64,000 nt of DNA from Reyranella massiliensis 521 (lineage in GTDB: Bacteria > Pseudomonadota > Alphaproteobacteria > Reyranellales > Reyranellaceae): contig NZ_HE997181.1 of the NCBI RefSeq assembly GCF_000312425.1, positions 1,671,829 through 1,735,828 of the forward strand, read 5' to 3'. The stretch's first letter is position 1; every line of letters begins with the position of its first letter. Position numbers and translations under genes: made by a program. The notes under the pieces are model-generated. The model ran no database searches and was not told where the DNA came from. It was given only the letters and a program-made list of their open reading frames with translations. Positions 24,082-33,410 of this stretch are shown here, in pieces.

Positions 24082-25047
24082 TCATTCCGGCTCGATGCCG
24101 GCGATCTTCATCATGTCCCTGTAGAGCTGGATCTCGGCCACCATGATCCGGCGCATTTCCTCGGGGCTTGAAGGGGCGATCTCCGAGCCACCCTGCGCCT
24201 GGCGCTCGACATAGGTCGGGTCGGTGATGGCCTTCAGCATCGCCTCGCGCAGCTTTGTCTGGACCGGCTGAGGCACGCCGCGGGGCAGCAGGATGCCGGT
24301 CCAGGTCATCAGTTCGAAGTCGGGGATGCCCTGTTCGATCAAGGTCGGGATGTCGGGCGTCAGCTTGTAGCGGCCGCGGCTGCCGACACCCAGGCAGCGC
24401 ACCGTGCCGGCCTTGACCTGCGGCAGGCTGGTCACCGGATCGGCGAAGCACATCTGCACGTGGCCGGCCATCAAGTCCTGCAGCGCGGCGGGCGTGCTCT
24501 TGTAGGGCACATGCACCATGTCGACGCCGGCCTTGGCCTTGAACAGCTCGCCGGAGATGCGGGTCGAGGCGCTGCCCGATCCGAAGTTGATCTTGCCGGG
24601 CTGGCGCTTGCACAGGGCCGCGAATTCCGGCGCTGACTTCGCCTCGACCTTGGCGTTGACGATCATGAACACCGGCGCCCGCCCGATGATCGTAACCGGA
24701 TCGAAGTCCTTCAGCGGATCGTAGGAGAGGGACTTCATCATCGCGACATTGGAGGCCGCCGCCGTATTGGAGCAGACGAAGATGGTCTGCCCGTCGGGTT
24801 TGGCCTTGGCCGCGACTTCGGCCGCGATCGCGCCGTTGGCGCCGGGCTTGTTCTCGACGACGGCGGCAACGCCAAAGGCCCGATTCAATCCCTCGGCGAC
24901 ATTGCGCGCGCTCTGGTCGGTCGCCGAGCCGGGACCGAATGGGACGATGATGCGGAAGGGGCCGTTGGGAAAACTGTCGGCCTTCGCCGCGCCGCCGATG
25001 GACAGCGCGGCCGTACTGGCCAGAAGGAGGCGACGACGATCAATCAT
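24082..25047 (-). CDS. Bug/TctC-family periplasmic substrate-binding protein
   Basis: 321-residue receptor of the tripartite tricarboxylate transporter family, which binds carboxylates or related small acids. The signal peptide is twin-arginine-like (MIDRRRLLLASTAALSIGG). The family core is clear: FRIIVPFGPGSATDQSARNVAEGL, VVENKPGANGAIAAEVAAKAKPDG, NFGSGSASTRISGELFKAKAGVDMVHVPYKSTPAALQDLMAGHV, and RCLGVGS. No TctA/TctB membrane partners are present, as is common for this expanded family. The start codon lies in the loop of a bulged 10-bp stem (25034-25064). Confidence 0.92.
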   Translation of the reverse strand: MIDRRRLLLASTAALSIGGAAKADSFPNGPFRIIVPFGPGSATDQSARNVAEGLNRAFGVAAVVENKPGANGAIAAEVAAKAKPDGQTIFVCSNTAAASNVAMMKSLSYDPLKDFDPVTIIGRAPVFMIVNAKVEAKSAPEFAALCKRQPGKINFGSGSASTRISGELFKAKAGVDMVHVPYKSTPAALQDLMAGHVQMCFADPVTSLPQVKAGTVRCLGVGSRGRYKLTPDIPTLIEQGIPDFELMTWTGILLPRGVPQPVQTKLREAMLKAITDPTYVERQAQGGSEIAPSSPEEMRRIMVAEIQLYRDMMKIAGIEPE

Positions 25048-25070
25048 GCCGAAGATTGTCGTCGCTCCGG

Positions 25071-25092
25071 ACGCGCAACTCCAGTTGCGCGT
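25071..25092 (-). promoter_or_regulatory. 22-bp perfect palindrome between rne and a Bug receptor gene
   Basis: ACGCGCAACT-CC-AGTTGCGCGT; as RNA it gives a 9-bp stem with a 4-nt loop. It lies 23 nt before the start of the downstream receptor gene and 23 nt after the rne stop. On the minus strand no U-run follows, so it may protect the rne 3' end, act as a protein operator, or structure the receptor leader. Confidence 0.5.
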
Positions 25093-25115
25093 TTCTTACT
25101 GCGGGTAGTGCCGCG

Positions 25116-28097
25116 TTAGCGGCGCCACCATCCGCGCTTGGGTTTTTCCGGCGGCGCGTCGATCACGGGGACCGGGGGCGGCGCGGGGGCGGGTTCGGGC
25201 TCGGCCGGCGGGGCCGCAACCATCGCCGGCGTAACCGCGACGGGCTCTGCGGGAGGTGGCGGCGGGGGAGGCGGAGGCTCGGCCGCCTCGACATTCACCG
25301 GCGGGCCGGGATCGAAGGGCGCGAATTCCATCGGCGGTGCGGCATCGACAAGCGCCGGCTCGTGCGTCGCGGTTGCAGGCGGGAACTCCGAAGCAGATTC
25401 CTCCTGCCCCGTCGAGGCGTCTGCCGCCGGTGCATCTTCGCCATTGGCGCTCTGCTCGTGCTGCGGGAAGTCACCCGGCTCGGCTTCACCGTTCTCGCGG
25501 CGACGGCGACGGCCACCGCGGCGGCCACGACGGCGGCGGCGATCGCCGCCACGTTCGTCGTCGGTTGCGTCGCCGTTGGTTGCGCCTTCGGCCTGTTCGC
25601 CGTCGGCCCGTTCGCCTTCGGCCTGCTCGGCACCGCTTTCCGGCGCATCGCTCTCGTCGGCGTCGCTCTCGCGGGAAGCATCGTCGCGCGGCTCATCGCT
25701 GGCGCCTTCTTCGCCGGCCACGCGCGGACGATCAGACTCCTCGCCCTCGCTCTCGCCATCGCGGCGGCCACGACGACGACGACGGCGACGGCGGCCACGA
25801 CCGCGGCCATTCTCATCGTCGGCGCTGCGCTCCTCGCCACGATCCTCGCTGTCGCCACGGCTCTCGGTCTCGTCTTCGTGCTCTGCCGGAGCAGCTTCAC
25901 CCGACGTTTCCTCGTAGCTGGCGCGCGCCAGCTCCTGGGCCGGCCGCTCGCTGCGATCTTCGCGGCGCGAACGCACGCGCTCGATCTCGCAGTCCGCCGC
26001 ATGCAGCTCGTCGTCGGCCTCGATCGTGACATGGAAGTTGTAGCGGTTCTCGATGTCGCTGAGTGTGTGCCGCTTCTGGTTGAGCAGGTAGAGCGCCACG
26101 TTCGGCGGCAGGCTGACCAGGATTTCGCTCGCCCGCCGACGCACGCCTTCTTCCTCGATGGCGCGCAAGGCATGCAGCGCGGCGGACTCGATCGAACGGA
26201 TGCGGCCGGTACCGGCGCAATGCGGGCAGGTCTCGGTCGAGTGCTCGAGCAGGCTGGGCCGCAGCCGCTGGCGCGACATCTCGAGCAGGCCGAAGGCGGA
26301 GATGCGGCCGATCTGGATGCGGGCGCGGTCGTTGCGCATCGCATCCTTCACCTTGTGCTCGACCTGGCGCTGGTGGCGCGTCTCCTCCATGTCGATGAAG
26401 TCGATCACGATCAGGCCGGCAAGGTCGCGCAGGCGGACCTGGCGGGCGATTTCCTCGGCCGCCTCGATGTTGGTCCGGACCGCCGTCTCCTCGATGTTGC
26501 GCTCCTTCGTCGAGCGGCCCGAGTTGACGTCGATGGCGACCAGCGCCTCGGTCGGATTGATCACGATGTAGCCGCCGGAGCGCAGCTGCACCGTCGGCGA
26601 ATGCATCGCGTCGAACTGGCTCTCCACCTGGTAGCGGTGGAAGAGGGGAATCGGCTCCCGGTAAAGCTCGACCTTGTTGGCCTGGTGCGGCACGAGCTGC
26701 CGCATGAATTCGGATGCCGCCTGGAAGCCGGCTTCGCCCTCGACCAGAACCTGGGCGATGTCGGTGTCGTAGACGTCGCGCAGCGACCGCTTGATGAGGT
26801 CGCCTTCTTCGTAGATCAGCGCCGGCGCCGTCGAGCGCATGGTGAGTTCGCGGATCGAATCCCAGAGGCGCGACAGATATTCGTAGTCGCGCTTGATATC
26901 GATGGTACTGCGTTCGAGGCCGGCAGTGCGCAGGATCACGCCCATGCCCTGCGGCACGTCGAGCTCGGCCAGGATCTCCTTCATGCGCTTGCGGTCGGCG
27001 GGGTTGGAGATCTTGCGCGAGATGCCGCCGCCACGGCCGGCGTTGGGCATCAGCACGCAGTAGCGGCCGGCCAGGGACAGGTAGGTGGTCAGCGCCGCGC
27101 CCTTGTTGCCGCGCTCTTCCTTGACGACCTGCACCAGCAGGATCTGCCGGCGCTTGATGACTTCCTGGATCTTGTACTGGCGGATCGGGTTGCGGCGGCG
27201 ACGCTCGCGCGTCTCGCGCTCCTCGACGACCTCGTCGCCGCCCAGAGTCTCGACCGTGACGTCGGGCTGCGGTGCCTCCGACGGATCGGTCGACATCTCG
27301 GTCGACGTCTCGCTCGATGCCTCGGCCGGGACGGGTTCGGAGGAGGGCTCGCCGGTCTCGGAGACCACGACGGTCTCGGCTTCGGCGACCGTCTCAGCGG
27401 TTTCGTGATGAACCGGGCCGTCGATGCGTTCGACGGGGATTTCCGCTGCCTGGGCGGGCTGGGCCTGCGGCTCGGGCTCGCTGGCCGGCGCCGTCTCGAC
27501 GACGGGAGCGACCTCGACGGCAGCCGTCTCGACAGCAATGGGTTCGACGGGAGCAGATTCAGCGGGAGCCGGCTCGGCGGCTGCGGTTTCGACCGCAGGC
27601 GCGTCGGCCGCAGGCTGCTCGCCGGCAGGGTCTGCCGCGACGGCGTCAGGTGCCGGCGCGTCGGCCACGGCGTCGGCCGACGCCTCGGTGGGCGCGGGCT
27701 GTTCGTCGTCGTCGTCGGCCGCCTCGCGATTGTCCTCGCGCACCTCTTCGATATCGGTGCGATCGACCCGGCTGCGCCGGCGGGGCTCCTCGTCCTCGGC
27801 CTCGGCGTGCAGACGCTGCTGTTCGGCGATCAGCCGTTCGCGGTCGGCGACGGGAATTTGGTAGTAGTCCGGGTGGATTTCGGAGAAGGCGAGGAAGCCG
27901 TGGCGGTTGCCGCCATATTCCACGAACGCCGCCTGCAGCGACGGTTCGATGCGGATGACCTTCGCCAGGTAGATGTTGCCCTTGAGGGGCTTGCGGGTTG
28001 CGGTTTCGAAATCGAATTCTTCGAGTCGTGTTCCATCGACGACGACGACCCGGGTTTCCTCCGGGTGACTCGCATCGATGAGCATGCGCCTTGCCAT
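25116..28097 (-). CDS. rne: Ribonuclease E
   Basis: 993-residue endoribonuclease of the RNA degradosome. The N-terminal S1 domain starts at about residue 38 (GNIYLAKVIRIEPSLQAAFVEYGG) and is split by a charged insertion of some 200 residues (about 95-300), as known in alphaproteobacteria. It resumes at IRQYKIQEVIKRRQILLVQVVKEE. The catalytic part has VAIDVNSGR and IVIDFIDME (metal-binding Asp) and the zinc-link C624-P-H-C627. From ~702 to the end the chain is low-complexity acidic and Arg-rich, ending in proline runs, a scaffold or RNA-binding tail. The start MARRMLIDASHPEETRV is typical; a 29-residue upstream extension is rejected. Confidence 0.95.
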   Translation of the reverse strand: MARRMLIDASHPEETRVVVVDGTRLEEFDFETATRKPLKGNIYLAKVIRIEPSLQAAFVEYGGNRHGFLAFSEIHPDYYQIPVADRERLIAEQQRLHAEAEDEEPRRRSRVDRTDIEEVREDNREAADDDDEQPAPTEASADAVADAPAPDAVAADPAGEQPAADAPAVETAAAEPAPAESAPVEPIAVETAAVEVAPVVETAPASEPEPQAQPAQAAEIPVERIDGPVHHETAETVAEAETVVVSETGEPSSEPVPAEASSETSTEMSTDPSEAPQPDVTVETLGGDEVVEERETRERRRRNPIRQYKIQEVIKRRQILLVQVVKEERGNKGAALTTYLSLAGRYCVLMPNAGRGGGISRKISNPADRKRMKEILAELDVPQGMGVILRTAGLERSTIDIKRDYEYLSRLWDSIRELTMRSTAPALIYEEGDLIKRSLRDVYDTDIAQVLVEGEAGFQAASEFMRQLVPHQANKVELYREPIPLFHRYQVESQFDAMHSPTVQLRSGGYIVINPTEALVAIDVNSGRSTKERNIEETAVRTNIEAAEEIARQVRLRDLAGLIVIDFIDMEETRHQRQVEHKVKDAMRNDRARIQIGRISAFGLLEMSRQRLRPSLLEHSTETCPHCAGTGRIRSIESAALHALRAIEEEGVRRRASEILVSLPPNVALYLLNQKRHTLSDIENRYNFHVTIEADDELHAADCEIERVRSRREDRSERPAQELARASYEETSGEAAPAEHEDETESRGDSEDRGEERSADDENGRGRGRRRRRRRRGRRDGESEGEESDRPRVAGEEGASDEPRDDASRESDADESDAPESGAEQAEGERADGEQAEGATNGDATDDERGGDRRRRRGRRGGRRRRRENGEAEPGDFPQHEQSANGEDAPAADASTGQEESASEFPPATATHEPALVDAAPPMEFAPFDPGPPVNVEAAEPPPPPPPPPAEPVAVTPAMVAAPPAEPEPAPAPPPVPVIDAPPEKPKRGWWRR

Positions 28098-28591
28098 GGG
28101 CTCGCTCCGAGGCGTTCGATCCCAACCGGCGCGAGCGACCGGCGGCCTAGCCGCCTCACTAAAGCGAGGGGGACGGTGCGTCATCGACCCGTCGAACGGC
28201 CAACTCAGGCCAAGACGGGGAAGTTACGCGCCGCCGGATCACAACTGGATCCTGCCGACCTCGAGGTTCCTGATAGCCACCGCCTGCCTGACAATCCCGG
28301 TTTGACCCACCGCGCCCGCTTCTTGGTTAAGGGCGCCAGCCCGGTCCGGCCCGGAGACTGCCGTCGGAGCACTCCAGACCTCCCGAGGGATGAGGGGCGC
28401 TACGAACGACGGCGACTGCTCGCAGCCGCAACATACGGGGTTAGAAACTGAGCGACAATCAAAACATTGCGTCGCATGAGTTTTCGCCTTTAAGCGATTG
28501 AGAATACTTGAAATATTCGCGCTTCTTGTGTATCAAGTTTAAGATAATCGAAAGAATAATTACCGCTCCTTCTAATTTTCTGACGCCAGCC
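28098..28591. other. Divergent rne-amiC intergenic region
   Basis: 494 bp without a credible gene. The rne-proximal part (28098-28440) is GC-rich and probably the long rne 5' untranslated region; rne leaders mediate autoregulation in other bacteria. It holds a perfect 6-bp hairpin (GGCGGC-CTA-GCCGCC, 28141-28155). From about 28450 to 28590 the sequence turns markedly AT-rich, which in this GC-rich context marks the promoters of both genes. Confidence 0.6.
28508..28536 (+). promoter_or_regulatory. Candidate housekeeping promoter for the amidase gene
   Basis: TTGAAA, 17 bp, TATCAA lies in the AT-rich segment, which would place transcription start near 28543, about 50 nt before the amidase ATG. 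Only the -35 element matches the consensus well; the call is tentative. Confidence 0.35.
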
Positions 28592-29464
28592 ATGTCCCTT
28601 TTCCGCCGTCGCGAGCTGCTTGCCGTCCTGGCAGGGCTGACCGCCTTTGGCGCCGGCATGGGCGAGGCGTGGGCGGGGCCGAGCAAGAAGTCCACCAAGC
28701 GCCAGCAGAATCGCAAATCGATCGGAAAGCCGACGCCGCCGACGCTGCCGACGACCAGGGCAAAGCCGAAGCTGGTGGTCCTCGACCCTGGCCATGGCGG
28801 CAAGGACCCCGGCGCTCTGGGGGCACGGGGAACCCAGGAGAAGAAGATCGTCCTGACGATCGCCCGCGCGGTGCAGCGCGAACTCCTGGCAGGGGGGCGG
28901 TATCGCGTCCTGCTGACCCGCAACAGCGACACTTATATTGCCCTGCGCGAGCGCGTGGCCCGCGCACAGGCGGCCAAGGCCGACCTGTTCCTGTCCCTTC
29001 ACGCCGATTCGCACGACAACTCCGATGTGCGCGGCGCCTCGGTCTACACGCTGTCCGAGGATGCCAGCGACCGCGAAGCCGCCGCGCTGGCTGCGCGCGA
29101 GAACCGCGCCGATGCCGTCGTGTCGGGCATGCGGCTGGCCGACAAGCCCGACAATGTCGCCCAGACCCTGGTGGCCATGAGCCAGCGCGGCACGGTGAAC
29201 GAGTCGCGCCGGCTCGCCGAGACGATCGTGGCGACCTTCGCCAGGAACGGCGTGCGGCTGCTGCCGCGCACCCATCGGCAGGCGGGTTTCGCCGTCCTGA
29301 CCTCGGCCGAAATTCCCGCGGCGCTGGTCGAGCTGGGCTACCTCTCCAATCCACAGGACGAGAAGCTGCTGACGGTGCGCCAGCACCAGCTTTCTTTGGC
29401 ACGGGCCCTGCGCGCATCGGTCGATGCCTATTTTGGGGCCAGTGTCGCCACAAGAAAGGCTTAA
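28592..29464 (+). CDS. N-acetylmuramoyl-L-alanine amidase (AmiC-like)
   Basis: 290-residue zinc amidase (Amidase_3) cleaving the bond between N-acetylmuramic acid and the stem peptide, used in daughter-cell separation. A twin-arginine-type signal (FRRRELLAVLAGLTAFGAGMGEAWA) is expected, since AmiA/AmiC are Tat substrates. The catalytic domain starts at VVLDPGHGGKDPGALG (Zn-His) and includes LRERVARAQAAKADLFLSLHADS (second Zn-His) and the glutamate in PAALVELGYLSNPQDEKLL. There is no AMIN domain; the linker between signal and catalytic domain is short and basic. It is 58 bp upstream of the PBP1A gene, a natural cell-wall pair. Confidence 0.92.
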   Translation: MSLFRRRELLAVLAGLTAFGAGMGEAWAGPSKKSTKRQQNRKSIGKPTPPTLPTTRAKPKLVVLDPGHGGKDPGALGARGTQEKKIVLTIARAVQRELLAGGRYRVLLTRNSDTYIALRERVARAQAAKADLFLSLHADSHDNSDVRGASVYTLSEDASDREAAALAARENRADAVVSGMRLADKPDNVAQTLVAMSQRGTVNESRRLAETIVATFARNGVRLLPRTHRQAGFAVLTSAEIPAALVELGYLSNPQDEKLLTVRQHQLSLARALRASVDAYFGASVATRKA

Positions 29465-29522
29465 GTCCGCGGCACCCTGTACTTCTCGCCCTGCTGCACG
29501 GGGCAGGAAATCCTTGTAGAAG

Positions 29523-31985
29523 ATGAGTGTGCTTAATTTCATGAAAGTGGCGCTGGCCTTCGCAACGGCCGCCCTGATCGTAGGTACCGGCACCGTGGCG
29601 GGCCTGTTCTGGCATTTCAGTCATGGATTGCCGGACCACAAGCAACTCGCCGACTATCAGCCGGCCACGACCTCCCGTCTTTATGCCGCCGACGGTCGCC
29701 TGCTCGCCGAGTATGCCCGCGAGAAGCGCATCTATGTCCCGGTCGCGGCCATGCCCAAGCGCGTGCTCGAAGCCTTCGTCGCCGCCGAGGACCAGCGCTT
29801 CTTCAGCCATCCCGGCATCGACGTGATCGGCGTGGTGCGCGCCGTCGTGGCCAACGTCGCCAACCCGGGCAAGCGACCGGAAGGGGCCTCGGGCCTGACC
29901 CAGCAGGTGGCCAAGAACTTCCTCCTGACCAACCAGGCCACCCTGGCGCGCAAGATTCGCGAGGCGATCCTCGCCTTCCGCATCGAGGAGACCTACTCGA
30001 AGGAGCGCATCCTCGAACTCTACCTCAACGAAATCTATCTGGGGTCCGGCAACTATGGCGTGGCGCAGGCTGCGCTGAACTATTTCGACCGCTCGCTAGG
30101 CGAGCTTTCGCTGTCGGAGATCGCCTATCTCGCGGCGCTGCCCAAGGCGCCGAACCGCTACAACATCGTGCGCAACGAGAAGGAAGCCTACGCGCGGCGC
30201 GACTATGTGCTGAACCGCATGCTGGAGGACGGCTACATCACGGCGGCCGAGGCGCAGGCGGCGCGCGCCGAGAAGCTGCAGTACCGCCGGCGCAGCGCCA
30301 CCGAGACCGCGACGGCCGACTTCTTCGCCGAGGAAGTGCGCCGCAACCTGATGGCCGCCTATGGCGAAAAGAGCCTCTACGAAAGCGGGCTGACCGTCAG
30401 CACGACGCTCGATCCCTCGATACAGGCCGTGGCCGACACCGCCCTGCGCGATGGCCTGATCACCTACGACCGTCGCCATGGCTGGCGCGGGGCCTACGCC
30501 AAGATCCCCGACATGACCGTCTGGGAGGAGGAGTTTGCCCGCATCGCCCAGCGCCGGCCGTTGCTCGGCCCGGCAAGCTGGCATCTTGCGGTCGTCAGCA
30601 AGGTCGAGGCGCAGGCGGTCCAGATCGTGGGCCTGCCCGGCGACGGCGAAGGCACGGTGCCGTTTGCCGAGATGACCTGGGCGCGTCCCACTCTCAAGGA
30701 TCAGACTGTCGGCGGCGCGCCGCGCGGTCCGCGCGACGTCGTGGCGGTGGGCGACGTGATCGTCGTCGAGAAGGTCGAGAAGCCGGCGGGGCAGAACGCC
30801 AAGCCCTATCCGCCGCGGACCTACGCTTTGCGCCAGGTTCCCAACGTCGAGGGCGGCGTGGTCGTGATGGACACGCAGACCGGCCGCGTGCTCGCCATGT
30901 CCGGCGGCTGGGCCTATGGCCGGAGCCAGTTCAACCGCGCCGTCCAGGCCGCGCGCCAGCCCGGTTCGGCCTTCAAGCCGTTCGTCTATCTCGCGGCGAT
31001 GGACTCGGGATTCTCGCCAGCCAGCATCGTGCTCGATGCGCCCTTCGTCTACGACCCGGGCTACGGCCAGCCGCTGTGGACGCCGAAGAACTACGGCGGC
31101 GACATGCTGGGGCCCACGACCGTGCGCCGCGGTCTGGAACTGTCGCGCAACCTGATGACCGTGCGCATGGCTCAGCAGGTCGGCATGAAGAAGGTCGTCG
31201 AGGTCGCCAAGGAATTCGGCGTCACCGACAATATGGGCGCCTATCTGCCGATGGCGCTGGGCGCGGGCGAGACCACGCTTCTGCGCATGACCATGGCCTA
31301 TGCGATGCTGGCCAACGGCGCGCTGGAGATCACGCCGTCGCTGGTCGATCGTGTGCAGGACCGCAATGGCCGCACGATCTATCGCCACGAGCCGCGCACG
31401 TGCGGCGGCTGCGGCGAGGCCGCTGCCAGCGGCAAGCCGGTCGCGCCGGAGCTGATCGATGGCCGCAAGCCGTTCCACGATCCGGCGTCGGTCTATCAGG
31501 TCGTCAGCATGATGCAGGGCGTCACCACGCGCGGCACGGCCGGGCGGCTGGCGGCGCTGGGGCGGCCGATTGCCGGCAAGACCGGCACGACCAACGACGC
31601 GCACGACAACTGGTTCCTGGGCTCCACGCCGGACATCACCATCGGCGTCTATATCGGCTTCGACGAACCGCGCACGCTGGGCTCGCAGGAAACCGGCGGC
31701 GGCAATGCGGCCCCGATCTACGAGGCGATCGCCAAGGAAATCTTCAAGGGCAAGCCGCCGACGCCGTTCCGCGTGCCGCCGGGCCTGCGCATGGTGAAGT
31801 TCACTTACGAGGGCGGCACGATCGACGAGGTCTTCAAGCCAGGCACCGAGCCGGGGGCGGAAGGTTATCAAGTCTCGCCGCTTGACGGGTCGGCCCCTTA
31901 TTCCGCTATAGACCCCACCGCGGGCCCGCAGCAGGCGGGTGGCTCCCGGCGTCCGGGTCTCTCGGGCACCGGCGAAACCTATTGA
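29523..31985 (+). CDS. mrcA: Bifunctional penicillin-binding protein 1A
   Basis: 820-residue inner-membrane peptidoglycan synthase. One N-terminal membrane helix (MKVALAFATAALIVGTGTVAGLFW) precedes the GT51 glycosyltransferase with catalytic E89 in EDQRFFSHPGID, then GASGLTQQVAKNFLL and RKIREAILAFRIEETYSKERILELYLN. The transpeptidase has S482-A-F-K485 (acylated serine), S541-R-N and K686-T-G. Length is close to the Escherichia coli protein. The C-terminus is a short proline/glycine-rich tail. It follows the amidase gene and precedes prfB. Confidence 0.95.
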   Translation: MSVLNFMKVALAFATAALIVGTGTVAGLFWHFSHGLPDHKQLADYQPATTSRLYAADGRLLAEYAREKRIYVPVAAMPKRVLEAFVAAEDQRFFSHPGIDVIGVVRAVVANVANPGKRPEGASGLTQQVAKNFLLTNQATLARKIREAILAFRIEETYSKERILELYLNEIYLGSGNYGVAQAALNYFDRSLGELSLSEIAYLAALPKAPNRYNIVRNEKEAYARRDYVLNRMLEDGYITAAEAQAARAEKLQYRRRSATETATADFFAEEVRRNLMAAYGEKSLYESGLTVSTTLDPSIQAVADTALRDGLITYDRRHGWRGAYAKIPDMTVWEEEFARIAQRRPLLGPASWHLAVVSKVEAQAVQIVGLPGDGEGTVPFAEMTWARPTLKDQTVGGAPRGPRDVVAVGDVIVVEKVEKPAGQNAKPYPPRTYALRQVPNVEGGVVVMDTQTGRVLAMSGGWAYGRSQFNRAVQAARQPGSAFKPFVYLAAMDSGFSPASIVLDAPFVYDPGYGQPLWTPKNYGGDMLGPTTVRRGLELSRNLMTVRMAQQVGMKKVVEVAKEFGVTDNMGAYLPMALGAGETTLLRMTMAYAMLANGALEITPSLVDRVQDRNGRTIYRHEPRTCGGCGEAAASGKPVAPELIDGRKPFHDPASVYQVVSMMQGVTTRGTAGRLAALGRPIAGKTGTTNDAHDNWFLGSTPDITIGVYIGFDEPRTLGSQETGGGNAAPIYEAIAKEIFKGKPPTPFRVPPGLRMVKFTYEGGTIDEVFKPGTEPGAEGYQVSPLDGSAPYSAIDPTAGPQQAGGSRRPGLSGTGETY

Positions 31986-31996
31986 TCTTGATCGTG

Positions 31997-32046
31997 GGAC
32001 GCGGGCTCCGCGCGGGGTAACCCCCGCGCTTTGAGGCCCGCGGTCC
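31997..32046 (+). other. Nested GC-rich stem-loop between mrcA and prfB
   Basis: An inner perfect 8-bp stem (GCGCGGGG-TAAC-CCCCGCGC, 32010-32029) followed by TTT sits inside an outer stem that pairs 31997-32006 with 32036-32046: seven continuous pairs, a bulged G, then three more. It may be the mrcA terminator, but its end is only 15 nt from the prfB start, so it could equally be a structured prfB leader. Confidence 0.55.
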
Positions 32047-32061
32047 GTTTGAGGAGTGACG

Positions 32062-33184
32062 ATGCGCGCCGAAGCTCAGGCCATGGTGACCGAAATCGAG
32101 GAGTCGCTCGCACTCCTCAGGAGGCGTCTTTGACTACGACCGTGCCGTCGTACGTCTGGATGAGCTGAACGCGCGCGCCGAAGACCCGGCGCTCTGGAAC
32201 GATCCCAAGGAGGCCCAGGCCGTCATGCGCGAGCGCACGCGGCTGGAGGGGGCCATCGGGACCATCAAGCGCCTGCGCGCCTCGATCGACGACAATGTCG
32301 GCCTGATCGAAATGGCGGAGGCCGAGAAGGACGAGGCGATGATCGCCGACGCCGAGAAGGCGCTGGGCGAAGCGCGCTCGGAAGCGGCGACGGCACGTCT
32401 CGAGACGCTGCTGTCCGGCGAGGCCGATCCCAATAACGCCTATGTCGAACTCAATGCCGGCGCCGGCGGCACCGAGGCCCAGGACTGGGCCGAGATGCTG
32501 GCGCGCATGTATACGCGCTGGGCCGAGCGTCGCGGCTACAAGGTGAGCTGGCTCGAGGAGAGCGCCGGCGAAGAAGCGGGCATCAAGTCGTGCGCCTTCA
32601 AGGTCGAGGGGCCGAACGCCTATGGCTGGCTGAAGACCGAATCGGGCGTCCATCGGCTGGTGCGCATCTCGCCGTTCGACGGCAACGCCCGCCGGCAGAC
32701 GTCCTTTGCCAGCGTCTGGGTCTATCCCGAGGTCGACGACAATATCGAGATCGAAGTCCTCGACAAGGATCTGCGCGTAGACACCTACCGCGCGTCGGGC
32801 GCAGGCGGGCAGCACGTCAACAAGACCGACTCGGCGGTGCGCATCACGCACATTCCGACCGGCATTGCCGTCGCCGTCCAGCAGGAGCGTTCGCAGCACC
32901 AGAACCGCGCCAAGGCCATGCAGATGCTGAAGGCGCGCCTCTACGAGGTCGAGCTGCAGAAGCGCGAGGCGGAGCGGCTGGAGGCGGAAGCCAACAAGAC
33001 CGATATCGGCTGGGGCCACCAGATCCGGTCCTATGTGCTGCAGCCCTATCAGATGGTGAAAGACCTGCGCACCAACGTCGAGCGCTCCGACCCGCAGAAG
33101 GTGCTCGACGGCGATCTCGACGAGTTCATGGCTGCATCGCTGGCGGCGCGGGTGGGCGAGGGCAACGACAAGGAAGCCGCCTGA
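32062..33184 (+). CDS. prfB: Peptide chain release factor 2 (programmed +1 frameshift)
   Basis: Class I release factor reading UAA and UGA. The first 23 codons (start [19 protein letters not shown]) run into an in-frame TGA at 32131. Translation resumes in the +1 frame at GAC (32132), giving 373 residues. The stop-recognition tripeptide S203-P-F205 (RISPFDG) and the catalytic G248-G-Q250 ([18 protein letters not shown]) are present; SPF rather than PxT makes it RF2. The frameshift lets RF2 control its own synthesis. ORF callers that ignore this will start the gene near 32225 and lose the N-terminus. Confidence 0.96.
32119..32133 (+). promoter_or_regulatory. RF2 programmed +1 frameshift site
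   Basis: AGGAGG, 3 nt, then CTT TGA C. A Shine-Dalgarno-like element three bases before the slippery CTT, the in-frame TGA stop and the following C are the canonical RF2 autoregulatory signal (Escherichia coli: AGGGGG, 3 nt, CTT TGA C). When RF2 is scarce the ribosome slips +1 to TTT and continues at GAC. Confidence 0.95.
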
Positions 33185-33195
33185 AGGAGGGCGTT

Positions 33196-33396
33196 ATGTG
33201 GTTCGTGTTCGAGGCTGAGTATGCAATCGAGGGCCGGCGTGCCAACTGGAACAAGCCGGTAATCGAGACGATGGCCTGGCACGGACCCTTTGCGACCGAG
33301 GCGGAGGCCGATGCCGTTGCGGTCGCCCGCATGTGGGCCAAGATCGACATCTACGCCCACAAGGCGCGGACCGTGGACATGACGGTGCGCGACTGA
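33196..33396 (+). CDS. Small conserved-looking protein of unknown function
   Basis: 66 residues (MWFVFEAEYAIEGRRANWN at the front, IYAHKARTVDMTVRD at the end), aromatic-rich for its size and without signal peptide. A strong AAGGAGG lies 5 nt before the ATG, which supports it being translated. It starts 11 bp after the prfB stop and is probably co-transcribed. The mix of Trp, Tyr and Phe and the central helix TEAEADAVAVARMWAKI suggest a small folded alpha/beta domain. Function unknown. Confidence 0.7.
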   Translation: MWFVFEAEYAIEGRRANWNKPVIETMAWHGPFATEAEADAVAVARMWAKIDIYAHKARTVDMTVRD

Positions 33397-33410
33397 CGCC
33401 TGCCGGTGTA

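Noticed and set aside
25056..28451. 1131-codon open frame antisense to rne
   Set aside because: It is the mirror of the RNase E gene; its Gly/Arg/Leu/Val-rich low-complexity translation is the codon-bias shadow of the charged rne repeats, and no family is recognisable.
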